A DNA stretch of 45,881 bases from Bacilli bacterium (GTDB taxonomy: Bacteria > Bacillota_I > Bacilli_A > RF39 > UBA660). Position 1 is the stretch's first letter, and every line of letters starts with the position of its first letter. The translations under genes and the position numbers were made by a program. Below the pieces are notes generated by a model that had not been told where the DNA came from, did not search any database, and saw only the letters and a list, made by a program, of their open reading frames with translations. The stretch lies in contig JAFRAK010000001.1 in NCBI GenBank assembly GCA_017405445.1, positions 1 to 45,881 of the forward strand, written 5' to 3'. Positions 15,190 to 22,957 of this stretch are shown here, piece by piece.

Positions 15190-15960
15190 ACTAGCTATTC
15201 TTGATGATTTTTTTAGTATTTTAACAAATTCTTGAGGAATCTTTTCATTCACTTTTTCAATTAATTCATTATCAATTCCATATATTGATTCAGCCATACT
15301 TCCTACTATGGCACAATTTGTATCTGTATCTCCACCCATCAATAATGTCTTTCTAATAGCATCTTCAAAGCTATTAGAATTATATAATGCATATAGACAA
15401 TTTCCTATCGTTTCTTCACATGTTGTATTAAATTTAGTAAATGGAACATACTTAATATCAATATTCATCATTTGAAATATTTCATCTTTTGTATAACCCT
15501 TTCTAGAATAATATATGATTAATGCAACAATAGTAGCTGAGTCAATTGCTTCTTTTGAATTATGAGAAGGTATTGTCGCAAGTTTTGCATTTTCAATTAC
15601 TTCAGTTTCACTATCAAACATATATCCAACAGGAGATATTCTCATCATAGCACCATTACCATGACTTGTTCCTATCATATTTGAATTACTCCACTTAATT
15701 AAATTTGGTGAAAATGAAGTTTTAAAATAAGGATTAAAATCAGGTTTATACTCACTATATTCTTGTATATATTTTCGTAAATAATAATCATAATCTTTAT
15801 TATGAAGTATCGCTTCCAGTATAGCAATAGTTAAAATTGTATCATCACTATAAAAAGAATTATCTTCAATTAAATGATTCATTTGGATACTATGAATTTT
15901 TCTTAATTGATCAAATTCATATATACTTCCAGCTAAATCTCCAACTATAGCTCCAAACAT
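15181..15960 (-). CDS. ADP-ribosylglycohydrolase family protein
   Basis: 259 residues from ATG 15960, preferred because GAAGGTG lies 6 nt before it; an upstream TTG at 15990 would add a non-conserved decapeptide without a site. Family hallmarks are GAIVGDLAGSIYEF at the N-terminus, the magnesium motif YSDDTIL (about 46-52), HGNGAMMRISPVGY (about 120-133) with H and R typical of the family, and LLMGGDTDTNCAIVGS (about 218-233) with the second metal-binding aspartates. Such enzymes hydrolyse ADP-ribose from proteins or small molecules. The target here is unknown. Located alone, 14 nt after the stop of a fragmentary frame. Confidence 0.92.
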   Translation of the reverse strand: MFGAIVGDLAGSIYEFDQLRKIHSIQMNHLIEDNSFYSDDTILTIAILEAILHNKDYDYYLRKYIQEYSEYKPDFNPYFKTSFSPNLIKWSNSNMIGTSHGNGAMMRISPVGYMFDSETEVIENAKLATIPSHNSKEAIDSATIVALIIYYSRKGYTKDEIFQMMNIDIKYVPFTKFNTTCEETIGNCLYALYNSNSFEDAIRKTLLMGGDTDTNCAIVGSMAESIYGIDNELIEKVNEKIPQEFVKILKKSSRIASNT

Positions 15961-15973
15961 TACTATCACCTTC

Positions 15974-16090
15974 TTATTTTTTATTATCAAAAAATATTTT
16001 ATGTTTTGTTTTTTCCAAGTATTCTTTTCTTTTTTCCAGTTTATCAGGATGATGAGCTAAGGCATCACACCTATTCTTATTATTTATAAT
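15974..16090 (-). pseudogene. C-terminal coding fragment ahead of the ADP-ribosylglycohydrolase gene
   Basis: A minus-strand frame without any ATG/GTG/TTG start reads NNKNRCDALAHHPDKLEKRK then EYLEKTKHKIFFDNKK and stops at 15974, 13 nt before the next ATG. The amphipathic, charge-rich composition and operon-like spacing suggest the tail of a former upstream partner gene. A promoter (16094-16123) now sits where its body should be. No family recognised. It could also be a chance frame in leader RNA. Confidence 0.42.
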
Positions 16091-16093
16091 TAT

Positions 16094-16123
16094 ATTATAG
16101 AGTATGGTTGTATCAGATTACAA
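16094..16123 (-). promoter_or_regulatory. Likely promoter of the ADP-ribosylglycohydrolase gene
   Basis: Minus strand -35 TTGTAA (16123-16118), 18-bp spacer, -10 TATAAT (16099-16094). Gives a leader of about 125 nt. Confidence 0.55.
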
Positions 16124-16214
16124 ATATTTTTTATTTTTTGATTGTAAATAAAGCAAATATTATTTTAATAATTTTCATTATAAAAATAAGAAATAACTTA
16201 TAACTTTTAATTTG

Positions 16215-16243
16215 TTGATTAATGAAATCCTTTGTATTATAAT
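16215..16243 (+). promoter_or_regulatory. Promoter of the LysM protein gene
   Basis: -35 TTGATT (16215-16220), 17-bp spacer, -10 TATAAT (16238-16243). The start ATG at 16264 has AAGGAGATGAT before it, leaving a leader of about 14 nt. Confidence 0.78.
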
Positions 16244-16263
16244 GGTTTTAAGGAGATGATTTT

Positions 16264-16944
16264 ATGGAACAAAAAACTAGGCAGATTGCATCTTTAGCTT
16301 TAGCAGGAGCTATTATAGCTGGAGCTCATATTTCAAAAGCGTCTGCAGATACAGTTATTCCATCAACAACAGTAGAAGAAACGAATGAAGAAGAATTATC
16401 CTATACTGTTTGTGAAGGAGATACTTTAGGGGGAATTTCAGAAAAGTATTTTGGGACTCCTATTTATTATCAACAATTAGCAGATTATAATCATATTGTT
16501 GATGCTACTAAGATTTATGTGGGACAAGAGATTAGAATTCCTAATGATTTAACAGAGTATTTAATACCTTCTCATCCTAGAGAGTATTTACCAGATGATT
16601 TATATATTGTTCAAGAAGGAGATTATTTATTTGATATTGCTAAAAAATTATATGATTCTGAAAGTATTTTAACTGTTGATCGTTTAGCTACTTATAATAA
16701 TTTAATGGATCCTAATTTAATTCATGAAGGGGATGTTTTATATATACCTGAAAAAGATAAATTAGATACGATTGAACCAAGAGATTATACTCTACAATAT
16801 ATGTTATTAGAATGGAGAATTAATCATCCTGGAGAAAGATATCCAGATAGCTATATAGCAGCAATTAAAGAACAATTAGAAGAATTATGGGAGCAAGGAA
16901 TTACTCCTTGTTGTCCAAGACCTAAAGTGTATGTTATGAAGTAA
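16264..16944 (+). CDS. Secreted protein with two LysM domains
   Basis: 226 residues. An N-terminal Sec signal (about 1-28; ALAGAIIAGAHISKASA, cleavage after ASA) is followed by LysM 1 (about 46-92: YTVCEGDTLGGISEKYFG...VGQEIRIP) and LysM 2 (about 112-160: YIVQEGDYLFDIAKKLYD...EGDVLYIP). A C-terminal helical segment of 50 residues (LEWRINHPGERYPDSYIAAIKEQLEELW) ends in CCPRPKVYVMK. LysM domains bind the glycan of peptidoglycan. No hydrolase domain is present, so it may be a wall-bound scaffold or binding protein. It is one of very few plus-strand genes, with its own promoter and a hairpin terminator at 17003-17039. Confidence 0.92.
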   Translation: MEQKTRQIASLALAGAIIAGAHISKASADTVIPSTTVEETNEEELSYTVCEGDTLGGISEKYFGTPIYYQQLADYNHIVDATKIYVGQEIRIPNDLTEYLIPSHPREYLPDDLYIVQEGDYLFDIAKKLYDSESILTVDRLATYNNLMDPNLIHEGDVLYIPEKDKLDTIEPRDYTLQYMLLEWRINHPGERYPDSYIAAIKEQLEELWEQGITPCCPRPKVYVMK

Positions 16945-17002
16945 AGATTTTTAATCTTCCTTTCTTAAATATAGTCATACAATTGATACTTTAAGTTTAA
17001 AT

Positions 17003-17039
17003 AAAGAAAGTGATACTATTTAAAAGTATCACTTTCTTT
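17003..17039. terminator. Terminator between convergent genes
   Basis: A perfect 15-bp stem (17003-17017 with 17025-17039) has a 7-nt loop; T-rich sequence follows on the plus side and similarly on the minus side. It separates the LysM gene from the convergent WXG-like gene. Confidence 0.82.
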
Positions 17040-17073
17040 ATTTGATGTATTATTACAATAATTTTAAAGTTCT

Positions 17074-17104
17074 AAAAAAACAGCCAATGTGTAATTCATT
17101 GACT
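17074..17104 (-). terminator. Terminator of the WXG-like protein gene
   Basis: Minus strand stem AGTCAATG/CATTGGCT (17104-17097 with 17089-17082, one G-T pair), then GTTTTTTT. Confidence 0.75.
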
Positions 17105-17127
17105 ATTATTAAATTATTTTTTGACAT

Positions 17128-17799
17128 CTATTTTATTGGTACATTACTAAAAAAACTTTGCATTTCTTCAATTGATGTTTGAACACCAGTAATAATAGCT
17201 TCAGTTTCTGTTGCCATTTTTTCATTAATAGATGATAATACTTCACTAACAATTTCATTTACTGATGATTTTGCATTAGCTACTTTCTCATCAAAAGTTG
17301 CTGCCAATGCACCCTTTTCATCGTAAAGTGCAATTTCTCGAGGTAAATTATCCATTAATGCAAGTGCATCGTTAATATCAGCTGAAAACGTTGCTATAGC
17401 ATTTTTTACTTCAGCAGTATTCATTCCTACTGTTCCATTAGGAGCTTCTGGTTTAACACTAAACAAAACATTAGCACCAGACATTCTTCCAGTAGGCATA
17501 GCTGAATATCTTGAAGCATCAAAACTTACTCCATTACTTCTAGCCATTTCCATAACACCAAATGCTGCAGCCTCAAGAATTCCATCAAGTATTATCTGAG
17601 GTTTAAGAAATATATCTGTCATTTTATCTCCGTAACTACTAGCAAACTCTACTGCTTTTGGAGAACTCCAATTATGAACTATATCTGTACCAAATTTGTC
17701 TTGAGCATTTACCAATTTGTCAACTATTTGTTCTCTTGCTTCTCGAAAAGCATCCAAATTTCTGGTTGCTTCTTCTATATTTACACCTGTAAATCCCAT
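17128..17799 (-). CDS. WXG100-like helical protein, tandem form
   Basis: 223 residues, almost all helical and without signal peptide. The N-terminal unit (about 1-90) resembles a WXG100/ESAT-6-like hairpin: helix NIEEATRNLDAFREAREQIV, a turn with HNWSSPKAVEFAS (W44 in the W-S-x position) and a second helix. A linker (SAMPTGRMSGANVLFS) leads to a second amphipathic region (about 128-220). Proteins of this type are exported through, or bind partners of, type VII secretion systems. No secretion ATPase is in the window. GAAAGGAGG lies before the ATG. Assigned on shape and turn motif, not on a recognised family. Confidence 0.6.
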   Translation of the reverse strand: MGFTGVNIEEATRNLDAFREAREQIVDKLVNAQDKFGTDIVHNWSSPKAVEFASSYGDKMTDIFLKPQIILDGILEAAAFGVMEMARSNGVSFDASRYSAMPTGRMSGANVLFSVKPEAPNGTVGMNTAEVKNAIATFSADINDALALMDNLPREIALYDEKGALAATFDEKVANAKSSVNEIVSEVLSSINEKMATETEAIITGVQTSIEEMQSFFSNVPIK

Positions 17800-17821
17800 T
17801 TGATTTCCTCCTTTCTATTTT

Positions 17822-17850
17822 ATTATATTATGATACCATGAAAAAATCAA
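17822..17850 (-). promoter_or_regulatory. Promoter of the WXG-like protein gene
   Basis: Minus strand -35 TTGATT (17850-17845), 17-bp spacer, -10 TATAAT (17827-17822), then GAAAGGAGG before the ATG. The -35 begins at the base of the hairpin at 17850-17877. Confidence 0.78.
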
Positions 17851-17877
17851 TTGTAATGCTCCATTCAGCATTGCAAT
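17850..17877 (-). terminator. Terminator abutting the WXG-like gene promoter
   Basis: An 11-bp stem with one G-T pair (17850-17860 with 17867-17877, loop 6 nt), followed in minus direction by TGATTTTTT. The tail coincides with the -35 element of the next promoter, so the hairpin could insulate or modulate it. Confidence 0.6.
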
Positions 17878-18152
17878 CAAAACCTATTTTTTATTGCTAT
17901 TAGCTTTATCTTAATTTCTTAAATATAATTAGACTTACGCATTTCTACTACTTATTGATAATAGACTTAGTACTTAAATTTCAATTATATTATAAGTTTT
18001 TTCCTTAGTTTCAACGATTAATTTCTCATAACTTGATAGAAAACAATTCCATCATTCTATTATCCAAGGATCTTTCTCTGATCCAGATCCAGATATAATT
18101 TTATTTTTATTCTAATCTTCTTGTATAACTTACTAACTATAAATATATTGTT
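17878..18152. other. Intergenic with possible surface-protein remnant
   Basis: No intact gene. A minus-strand frame at 17974-18111 reads KIISGSGSEKDPWIIE, stop, WNCFLSSYEKLIVETKEK and ends TYNIIEI. The SGSGxxxDPWxI segment resembles a motif common in Bacillota surface proteins (SGSGTkeDPYvI), so this may be a decayed end of one. Evidence is thin. Confidence 0.35.
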
Positions 18153-19049
18153 TTATTCAATAGTAATTAATTCATATTCTGTGGTACCAAGTCCTAAAGA
18201 TTCTGCATATTTCGTAATATGTCTTCCACACCTTGTATCAATTCTTTCTTGAATATCTGGTGTTCCCTCTTCATGCGTTGCCCAAATAGCATCAATAAAA
18301 GCTTGATCGTTGGCTACTGGATCTAATGAACCAAAAATTCCAATATCCTCAATAACTGGATCTCCTTGATTCGCATCACAATCACAATCTACTGATATAG
18401 CGTTTGCTACTGTTATATAAACAATCGGTTTGTTATTTTCTTTTAGATAATCAGCTACAGCTGTTGCAGCTTCTGCCATAGATTCAATAAACTCTTCTTG
18501 TTCATATTTTTTTGACCAGCAGTCATCTGGATCCTCTGTCTGACCGCAACTATGAATATAAGCTTTTCCATTACGTGAAGCAATACCAATTGATTGATTC
18601 TTAAGATTAGCTCCAAAACCACCCATAGCGTGTCCTTTTCCATGAGCTAAATTTAAGATACTATCATATTTTTTAAATCCTTCTCCAATTAAATCATATT
18701 TTAAATGCTTTGAGTTTTTAGGTGTTGGTATTTTAAATTCACCATTGGCATCCATTATCTCAACACCTTTTCCCATTTTAGTGAAACCATGTTCTTCTGC
18801 AACTTTCATATGATCTTCTGCAGTATTTCTAGCCCCAGGATAAGCTGTATTACATTCAATGATAGTACCATTTAATTTATCAACTAAAGGTTTAATTAAA
18901 TCTGCTTTTAAGTATCCCTTTGCCCCTCTTTCACCAGTGGAAACTTTAATTCCTACATTTCCTTTTAATTCAACTCCTAATGAATTATAAATTTTTTCTA
19001 AACTTTCAGGTGTTATTTCTTTACAAAAATATACTTTTGCTTTTTCCAT
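18153..19049 (-). CDS. DUF362 domain-containing protein
   Basis: 298 residues. Features of DUF362 are VGIKVSTGERGAKGYLKADLIKPLVDKLNGTIIECNTAYPGARNT (shown here in shorter words: KVSTGERG at 36-43, IIECNTAY at 64-71), then NLAHGKGHAMGGFGANLKN (about 133-151), the CGQTEDPDDCW segment and a late VDCDCDAN and SLDPVANDQAFIDAI. Many members carry ferredoxin-type 4Fe-4S motifs; here only scattered cysteines are present and no CxxCxxCxxxC. Members are of unknown biochemical function. Single gene with AGGAGG before the ATG. Confidence 0.9.
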   Translation of the reverse strand: MEKAKVYFCKEITPESLEKIYNSLGVELKGNVGIKVSTGERGAKGYLKADLIKPLVDKLNGTIIECNTAYPGARNTAEDHMKVAEEHGFTKMGKGVEIMDANGEFKIPTPKNSKHLKYDLIGEGFKKYDSILNLAHGKGHAMGGFGANLKNQSIGIASRNGKAYIHSCGQTEDPDDCWSKKYEQEEFIESMAEAATAVADYLKENNKPIVYITVANAISVDCDCDANQGDPVIEDIGIFGSLDPVANDQAFIDAIWATHEEGTPDIQERIDTRCGRHITKYAESLGLGTTEYELITIE

Positions 19050-19117
19050 ATTGATTCCTCCTATAATTATTTTACCAAAATATGTATGTTTTTACCATCT
19101 TATTTTAATCAGATATA

Positions 19118-19297
19118 CTATGATGGTTGAAAATATACATGTATATCTTGATTTGACATGATAAATGACGATTGGCAATTTCCAAGTTCATTTCCATCAA
19201 CATCAGTATAATAACATTTTCTTAAATAAGCATAGTACCATTCAAATAGAGTACCAGCTTTAGCTTTTTCTGCTGCATGTGGTAAAGGATGTAAATC
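19118..19297 (-). pseudogene. Coding fragment in frame behind the stop of the 19298 gene
   Basis: Directly after the TAG of the next gene the same frame stays open for 59 codons: DLHPLPHAAEKAKAGTLFEW, then YYAYLRKCYYTDVDGNELGN, then CQSSFIMSNQDIHVYFQPS, then TAG at 19118. The composition is clearly protein-like, rich in aromatic residues. There is no start codon with a ribosome site near its beginning. It is either the last part of another gene fused by a deletion, or a C-terminal extension of the 19298 protein cut off by a nonsense mutation or reached by stop readthrough. No family recognised. Confidence 0.5.
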
Positions 19298-20266
19298 CTA
19301 TTTTCTTTGATTTAGTATTTCATTTAACATTTCATTTTTACTATTTAATTGATTGATTTTTATTCTCATAAAACTATCTACTTCGTTTGGATATGTTTGT
19401 ATCTCAAATCCATCTATTTGATTATCCATACGGCATAACAAATTCATATAATTATTTAGGATTCTTTCTAGAATTGCATCACTTCTTACAACTGTATTTG
19501 CTCCTAAATATTTTTTATATCTTCCAAACAAATAGTCAGGAATTATAATATTATTGATATCTTGCTTAGAAAGCATTTTTATAAATAATGCTAGTGATAA
19601 AACAAAATTAGGCGGAACATTTCGATATTCTTTTAATCCACTATTTAATTTATTGATTACTTCCTTATATTCTTTATCTTGATAATTATAATTTCTATCT
19701 CTACCCATTTGAACAGTATAAATTATACAGGTATCTTCTGATGGAATAGTATATCTTACTAATGGTAATTCATAAGTTTTTTCATTCTTTTCCATTTGAA
19801 ATAACATATAATAAGGAGTTTCTAATCCAGGACTTTCTAAAACTCTTTGTGCATAAAACTTACTATTCTCTATTTCTGCAACTAATGTTTTTTGATCATA
19901 AGAATCTAGTGGATCTTTTTGAAAAGTTAAACTACATCTATTAATATAACTTGCTAGATCAGATGCATCTTCATTCGTCATATTAAATAATAATTTATTA
20001 AAAAAATAAGTAAGATCATGATACTGTTCTATGTCATCTTCTTTATCGTGATAAAAATTATTTAATGTTTCCACATAGTGAATTAATGCATCATTTAATT
20101 CTTCCAAATCTTTTATAACAATTACTGGTTTATAATATTCTTGTTCTTCTCTTGGCTTTATCAATACTTTATCATCTAGTACTTCTACTTTATATTTTCC
20201 TTTTTCTATAATACTTTTAAAAAAATAAGATACTATGTTATTTGGAATTTGAAATATTTTTTTCAT
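19298..20266 (-). CDS. Hypothetical cytoplasmic protein
   Basis: About 322 residues from ATG 20266 (MKKIFQIPNN), with GGTGA 5 nt upstream; an ATG at 20278 would add four residues and has a poorer site. No signal peptide or transmembrane segment. Mixed alpha/beta with many acidic residues; visible segments include VLDDKVLIKPREEQEYYKP, LELNDALIHYVETLNNFYHDK and TPYYMLFQMEKNEKTYELPL. I recognise no family. The stop TAG is followed in frame by 59 open codons (separate entry), so the product may once have been longer. Confidence 0.7.
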   Translation of the reverse strand: MKKIFQIPNNIVSYFFKSIIEKGKYKVEVLDDKVLIKPREEQEYYKPVIVIKDLEELNDALIHYVETLNNFYHDKEDDIEQYHDLTYFFNKLLFNMTNEDASDLASYINRCSLTFQKDPLDSYDQKTLVAEIENSKFYAQRVLESPGLETPYYMLFQMEKNEKTYELPLVRYTIPSEDTCIIYTVQMGRDRNYNYQDKEYKEVINKLNSGLKEYRNVPPNFVLSLALFIKMLSKQDINNIIIPDYLFGRYKKYLGANTVVRSDAILERILNNYMNLLCRMDNQIDGFEIQTYPNEVDSFMRIKINQLNSKNEMLNEILNQRK

Positions 20267-20297
20267 TCTTATCACCATATCTATTATAACATATATA

Positions 20298-20843
20298 CTA
20301 ATTTAAGAGATGCTCTAGTAATATTTTTAAACCTATTAATATTAAAATGATTCCTCCTAGTTTTTTTGCTTTTTGTTGATACTTGTTTCCAAATTGATTT
20401 CCAAATATTACTCCTATAAAAGATAAGATAAAAGTGATTATTCCAATGGTTAGTAAAACAAAAGGTATATTTAATATAAAAAAAGAAAAAGTAATCCCTA
20501 CTGCAAAAGCGTCAATGCTTGTTGCGAGTGCAAGTATTATCATAATAGAAAATTTGATACTATCGTTTTGACTTTCATTTTCTTCTTTTAACATATTACT
20601 CCCAATAAACGTCAATAAAAAGAAAATAATCCAGTGATCAAATTCTTTGAAAAGATTGGAAATATTATTTCCAATTAAAAAACCAAATAATGGCATTATT
20701 ATTTGAAATATGGAAAAATATAATGATATTATTATTGCTTTTCTATAATCTAATCTATTCATTGATAATCCTTTACATATGGATACTGCAAATGCATCCA
20801 TCGCAAGGCCTATTCCAATAAAGATAATTTCAATTAGTTTCAT
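20298..20843 (-). CDS. mntP: Manganese efflux pump MntP
   Basis: 181 residues from ATG 20843. The open frame extends upstream to 20930 but that part overlaps the CDF gene and the hairpin at 20862-20885. Six transmembrane helices form two homologous halves, each with a membrane acidic motif: GIGLAMDAFAVSICKG (first half) and LALATSIDAFAVGITF (second half), the defining DAFAVS-type repeats of MntP. It exports Mn(II) and protects against manganese excess. Elsewhere mntP often carries a yybP-ykoY manganese riboswitch; none fits into the short space here, where only a terminator hairpin precedes the gene. The Shine-Dalgarno is weak. Confidence 0.92.
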   Translation of the reverse strand: MKLIEIIFIGIGLAMDAFAVSICKGLSMNRLDYRKAIIISLYFSIFQIIMPLFGFLIGNNISNLFKEFDHWIIFFLLTFIGSNMLKEENESQNDSIKFSIMIILALATSIDAFAVGITFSFFILNIPFVLLTIGIITFILSFIGVIFGNQFGNKYQQKAKKLGGIILILIGLKILLEHLLN

Positions 20844-20861
20844 TAATAATATGTATGAAAA

Positions 20862-20885
20862 AAAGAAAGATTTTATTCTTTCTTT
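20862..20885 (-). terminator. Hairpin between the CDF gene and mntP
   Basis: The stem AAAGAAAGA/TCTTTCTTT (20885-20877 with 20870-20862) has a 6-nt loop, followed in minus direction by further T. Starts at the CDF stop codon. It can terminate CDF transcription or attenuate entry into mntP. Confidence 0.7.
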
Positions 20886-21766
20886 TAATGATGATGGTGA
20901 TGTTCTAGAGAAGTTGTTTCCATATGGCATTCTTTATCATTACAGGTTTCTTCTTCTGTTTCTAAAATTGCATGACAGATATGATGTTCTGCAAGTTCTT
21001 CTCGTATTTCATTTTTTAGTTTTTTAATATCTTTTGCTTTGGTTACTATATGCATTGTTGCATTATTATTTACTCCATCCATACTCCATACATGAATATG
21101 ATGAATATCTTCTACTCCTTTTATTTTTAATAAGTGCTTTTTTATTTCTTCAATATCAATTTCTTTAGGAGTTTTTTCTAAGAAGATATCTAAAATTCTT
21201 TTTAAGTTTCCTATAGAATGATATAATATATATAAGGATACTGCAATACTCATAATTGGATCTATAATTTTTATATCTGTAAAGTTCATAATGATTGCGC
21301 CAATTAATACTACAATCCATCCTAATACATCTTCTAACATATGTAGATTAACAGATCTTTGATTTATAGAATCCCCTTCTCTTGTTACATAAGCTGCAAT
21401 ATAATTTAAAATGACTCCAATTACTGCGAAAAGAATCATTCCATGATAATTAATCTCTATTGGATTTATTATTCTTTTAATTGCTCCATATATTACTAAG
21501 ATAGAACCAACTAATAAAATTGTTGTGGTGATTACTCCTCCTAATACTGAATATCTAACATAACCATAGGTATATTGATTATCTGCTCTTTTTTTGCTTT
21601 TCTTTTCTAAAAAATAAGATAATCCAATACTGATGGCATCTCCAAAATCATGAACAGAATCTGATAGAATTGCAACAGAATTGGTAAAGAATCCTCCAAA
21701 AAATTCAAATATGGAAAAAAGAATATTTAATAAAAAAGCAACTAATATATTTTCTTCTGTATTCAT
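20885..21766 (-). CDS. CDF-family zinc/divalent metal exporter, ZitB/CzcD type
   Basis: 293 residues, six transmembrane helices. Membrane metal site: SDSVHDFGD (TM2, H and D positions) and HMLED (TM5, the HxxxD form), both canonical. After TM6 the cytoplasmic domain has EDIHHIHVWSMDG and ATMHIVT, the dimerisation/metal site of ZitB/CzcD-type proteins. The C-terminus is rich in Cys and His (EETCNDKECHMETTS, then five His), likely a metal-binding tail. It exports Zn(II), Cd(II) or Co(II) by proton antiport. It precedes mntP, giving a small metal-efflux locus. Confidence 0.93.
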   Translation of the reverse strand: MNTEENILVAFLLNILFSIFEFFGGFFTNSVAILSDSVHDFGDAISIGLSYFLEKKSKKRADNQYTYGYVRYSVLGGVITTTILLVGSILVIYGAIKRIINPIEINYHGMILFAVIGVILNYIAAYVTREGDSINQRSVNLHMLEDVLGWIVVLIGAIIMNFTDIKIIDPIMSIAVSLYILYHSIGNLKRILDIFLEKTPKEIDIEEIKKHLLKIKGVEDIHHIHVWSMDGVNNNATMHIVTKAKDIKKLKNEIREELAEHHICHAILETEEETCNDKECHMETTSLEHHHHH

Positions 21767-21801
21767 ATACTACCTCCACTATTATTATAGCATTATTGAA
21801 C

Positions 21802-21828
21802 AAAAAAGATAAGTTTTCTTATCTTTTT
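21802..21828 (-). terminator. Terminator of the 21827 gene
   Basis: The stem AAAAAGATAAG/CTTATCTTTTT (21803-21813 with 21818-21828) has a 4-nt loop; T-run in minus direction. Overlaps the stop codon. Confidence 0.8.
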
Positions 21829-22924
21829 AGTTCATAAAACAATAACCTTCGTGATTTGTATAACCTGGAGGACATTCTCCTGGACCTGGTATTGGATATT
21901 GTTCACTACAAGAATAATCTATTGTTCCACCATCTTGCATACAATTATGAGAATAACAAATGCCATTTTCTTCCCAGTCATATCCACATCCACCTGGTTT
22001 TACTAATTGGAATGTGTCGTAACAGCCATCCCAAATATATTCTTCATAATCATATTCACATTGTGGTTGTGGTGCAGGTTCTGGTTCAGGCTCTGGAACT
22101 GGTGCTGGCTCTGGACTAGGTTCTGGAGATGGTGTTGGTTCATTTTTCTGTTCTTCGAGAGTAACGACTATTTTCGTAATGTCTTCTATCTTTTTCTTTA
22201 ATCCATTTTCACTCGTTGTTGTTTGTTTTTCTTTTGTCTTTTCTACATCGGTAATGTAATAAGAAAGATTTTTTTCTAAGTCTTTTACTTCTTCTGGTTT
22301 ATATTCGAATACAATTTCAGGTACTTTTGGTTCTAGGAATAAAGTATCGACTTTTAATACTTCTTTTCCATCTACTGTAATCGTTTCTCCATTGGTTACC
22401 ACTGTTTCTGTATAAGGCTCTCCAGGATTTATTAATGAATGAATATAATCAGCTAGTTTAATAAAGTGAGTTTGTCCATTTTCTTGATACATAAAATAAT
22501 AATAGTATTCTTTTTCTGCTACATTATAAAGCATTTCTACTCTTGCATCTTCTTTATCAATGACAAATTCTCTTGGTTCTCCATTTACTAATAAGACTAG
22601 TAATAAGTATTTATTTTCTTCTATTACAGGGTCTAGACTTAGTACTGGTGGTACTTCAGGATCTTCTGAATAATCATAGATTACTGCAGAATAAGTATCT
22701 GCCATTTCAACATTATTTTCTGTTAAAGTTGTTTTCGCTGTTTGAGAAAAACTATTCAAATAGTGATAATATTTCTTTCCCCAATCAGGCATTGGTTTTG
22801 GTTTGTTAAGTCCTTTGAAGATAAAATATCCTCCAACTAATAAACATAATAATACTATTAATCCTATTAGAAGTGGGACAAGGTTATTCTTTTTCTTTTC
22901 TTCTTTCTTTTCTTCTTTTTCCAT
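21827..22924 (-). CDS. Membrane-anchored protein with Pro/Glu linker and Cys-rich tail
   Basis: 365 residues. A short Lys/Glu-rich N-terminus and one transmembrane helix (about 16-37, LIGLIVLLCLLVGGYFIF) precede an extracytoplasmic domain of about 200 residues (38-245). A Pro/Glu-rich spacer (about 262-288, repeats of PxPEPxPEP) leads to a C-terminal segment of ~75 residues with eight or nine cysteines and several Trp/Tyr, probably disulphide-bonded. This order suggests a domain held away from the membrane through the wall. No family recognised. Single gene behind the OatA-like gene. Confidence 0.75.
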   Translation of the reverse strand: MEKEEKKEEKKKNNLVPLLIGLIVLLCLLVGGYFIFKGLNKPKPMPDWGKKYYHYLNSFSQTAKTTLTENNVEMADTYSAVIYDYSEDPEVPPVLSLDPVIEENKYLLLVLLVNGEPREFVIDKEDARVEMLYNVAEKEYYYYFMYQENGQTHFIKLADYIHSLINPGEPYTETVVTNGETITVDGKEVLKVDTLFLEPKVPEIVFEYKPEEVKDLEKNLSYYITDVEKTKEKQTTTSENGLKKKIEDITKIVVTLEEQKNEPTPSPEPSPEPAPVPEPEPEPAPQPQCEYDYEEYIWDGCYDTFQLVKPGGCGYDWEENGICYSHNCMQDGGTIDYSCSEQYPIPGPGECPPGYTNHEGYCFMN

Positions 22925-22957
22925 ATAACTCTCCTATTCTAGTATCATTATAACATA

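Noticed and set aside
2893-18111. Several protein-like intergenic frames contain in-frame TGA, suggesting UGA might encode Trp.
   Set aside because: Genuine genes use TGG for Trp, and three operon joints end in ATGA with TGA as the stop (39637, 41025, 41294). The fragments are better read as decayed genes.
20885-20910. The CDF protein ends in LE plus five His, like an expression-vector tag.
   Set aside because: The codons are mixed CAT/CAC in native AT-rich context, the preceding residues are Cys/His-rich, and no vector sequence follows; metal-binding His tails are common in this family.
22010-22140. Pro/Glu repeat of the 21827 gene seemed to be a tandem repeat array.
   Set aside because: The units are short and imperfect, typical of a proline-rich spacer; nothing unusual beyond low complexity.
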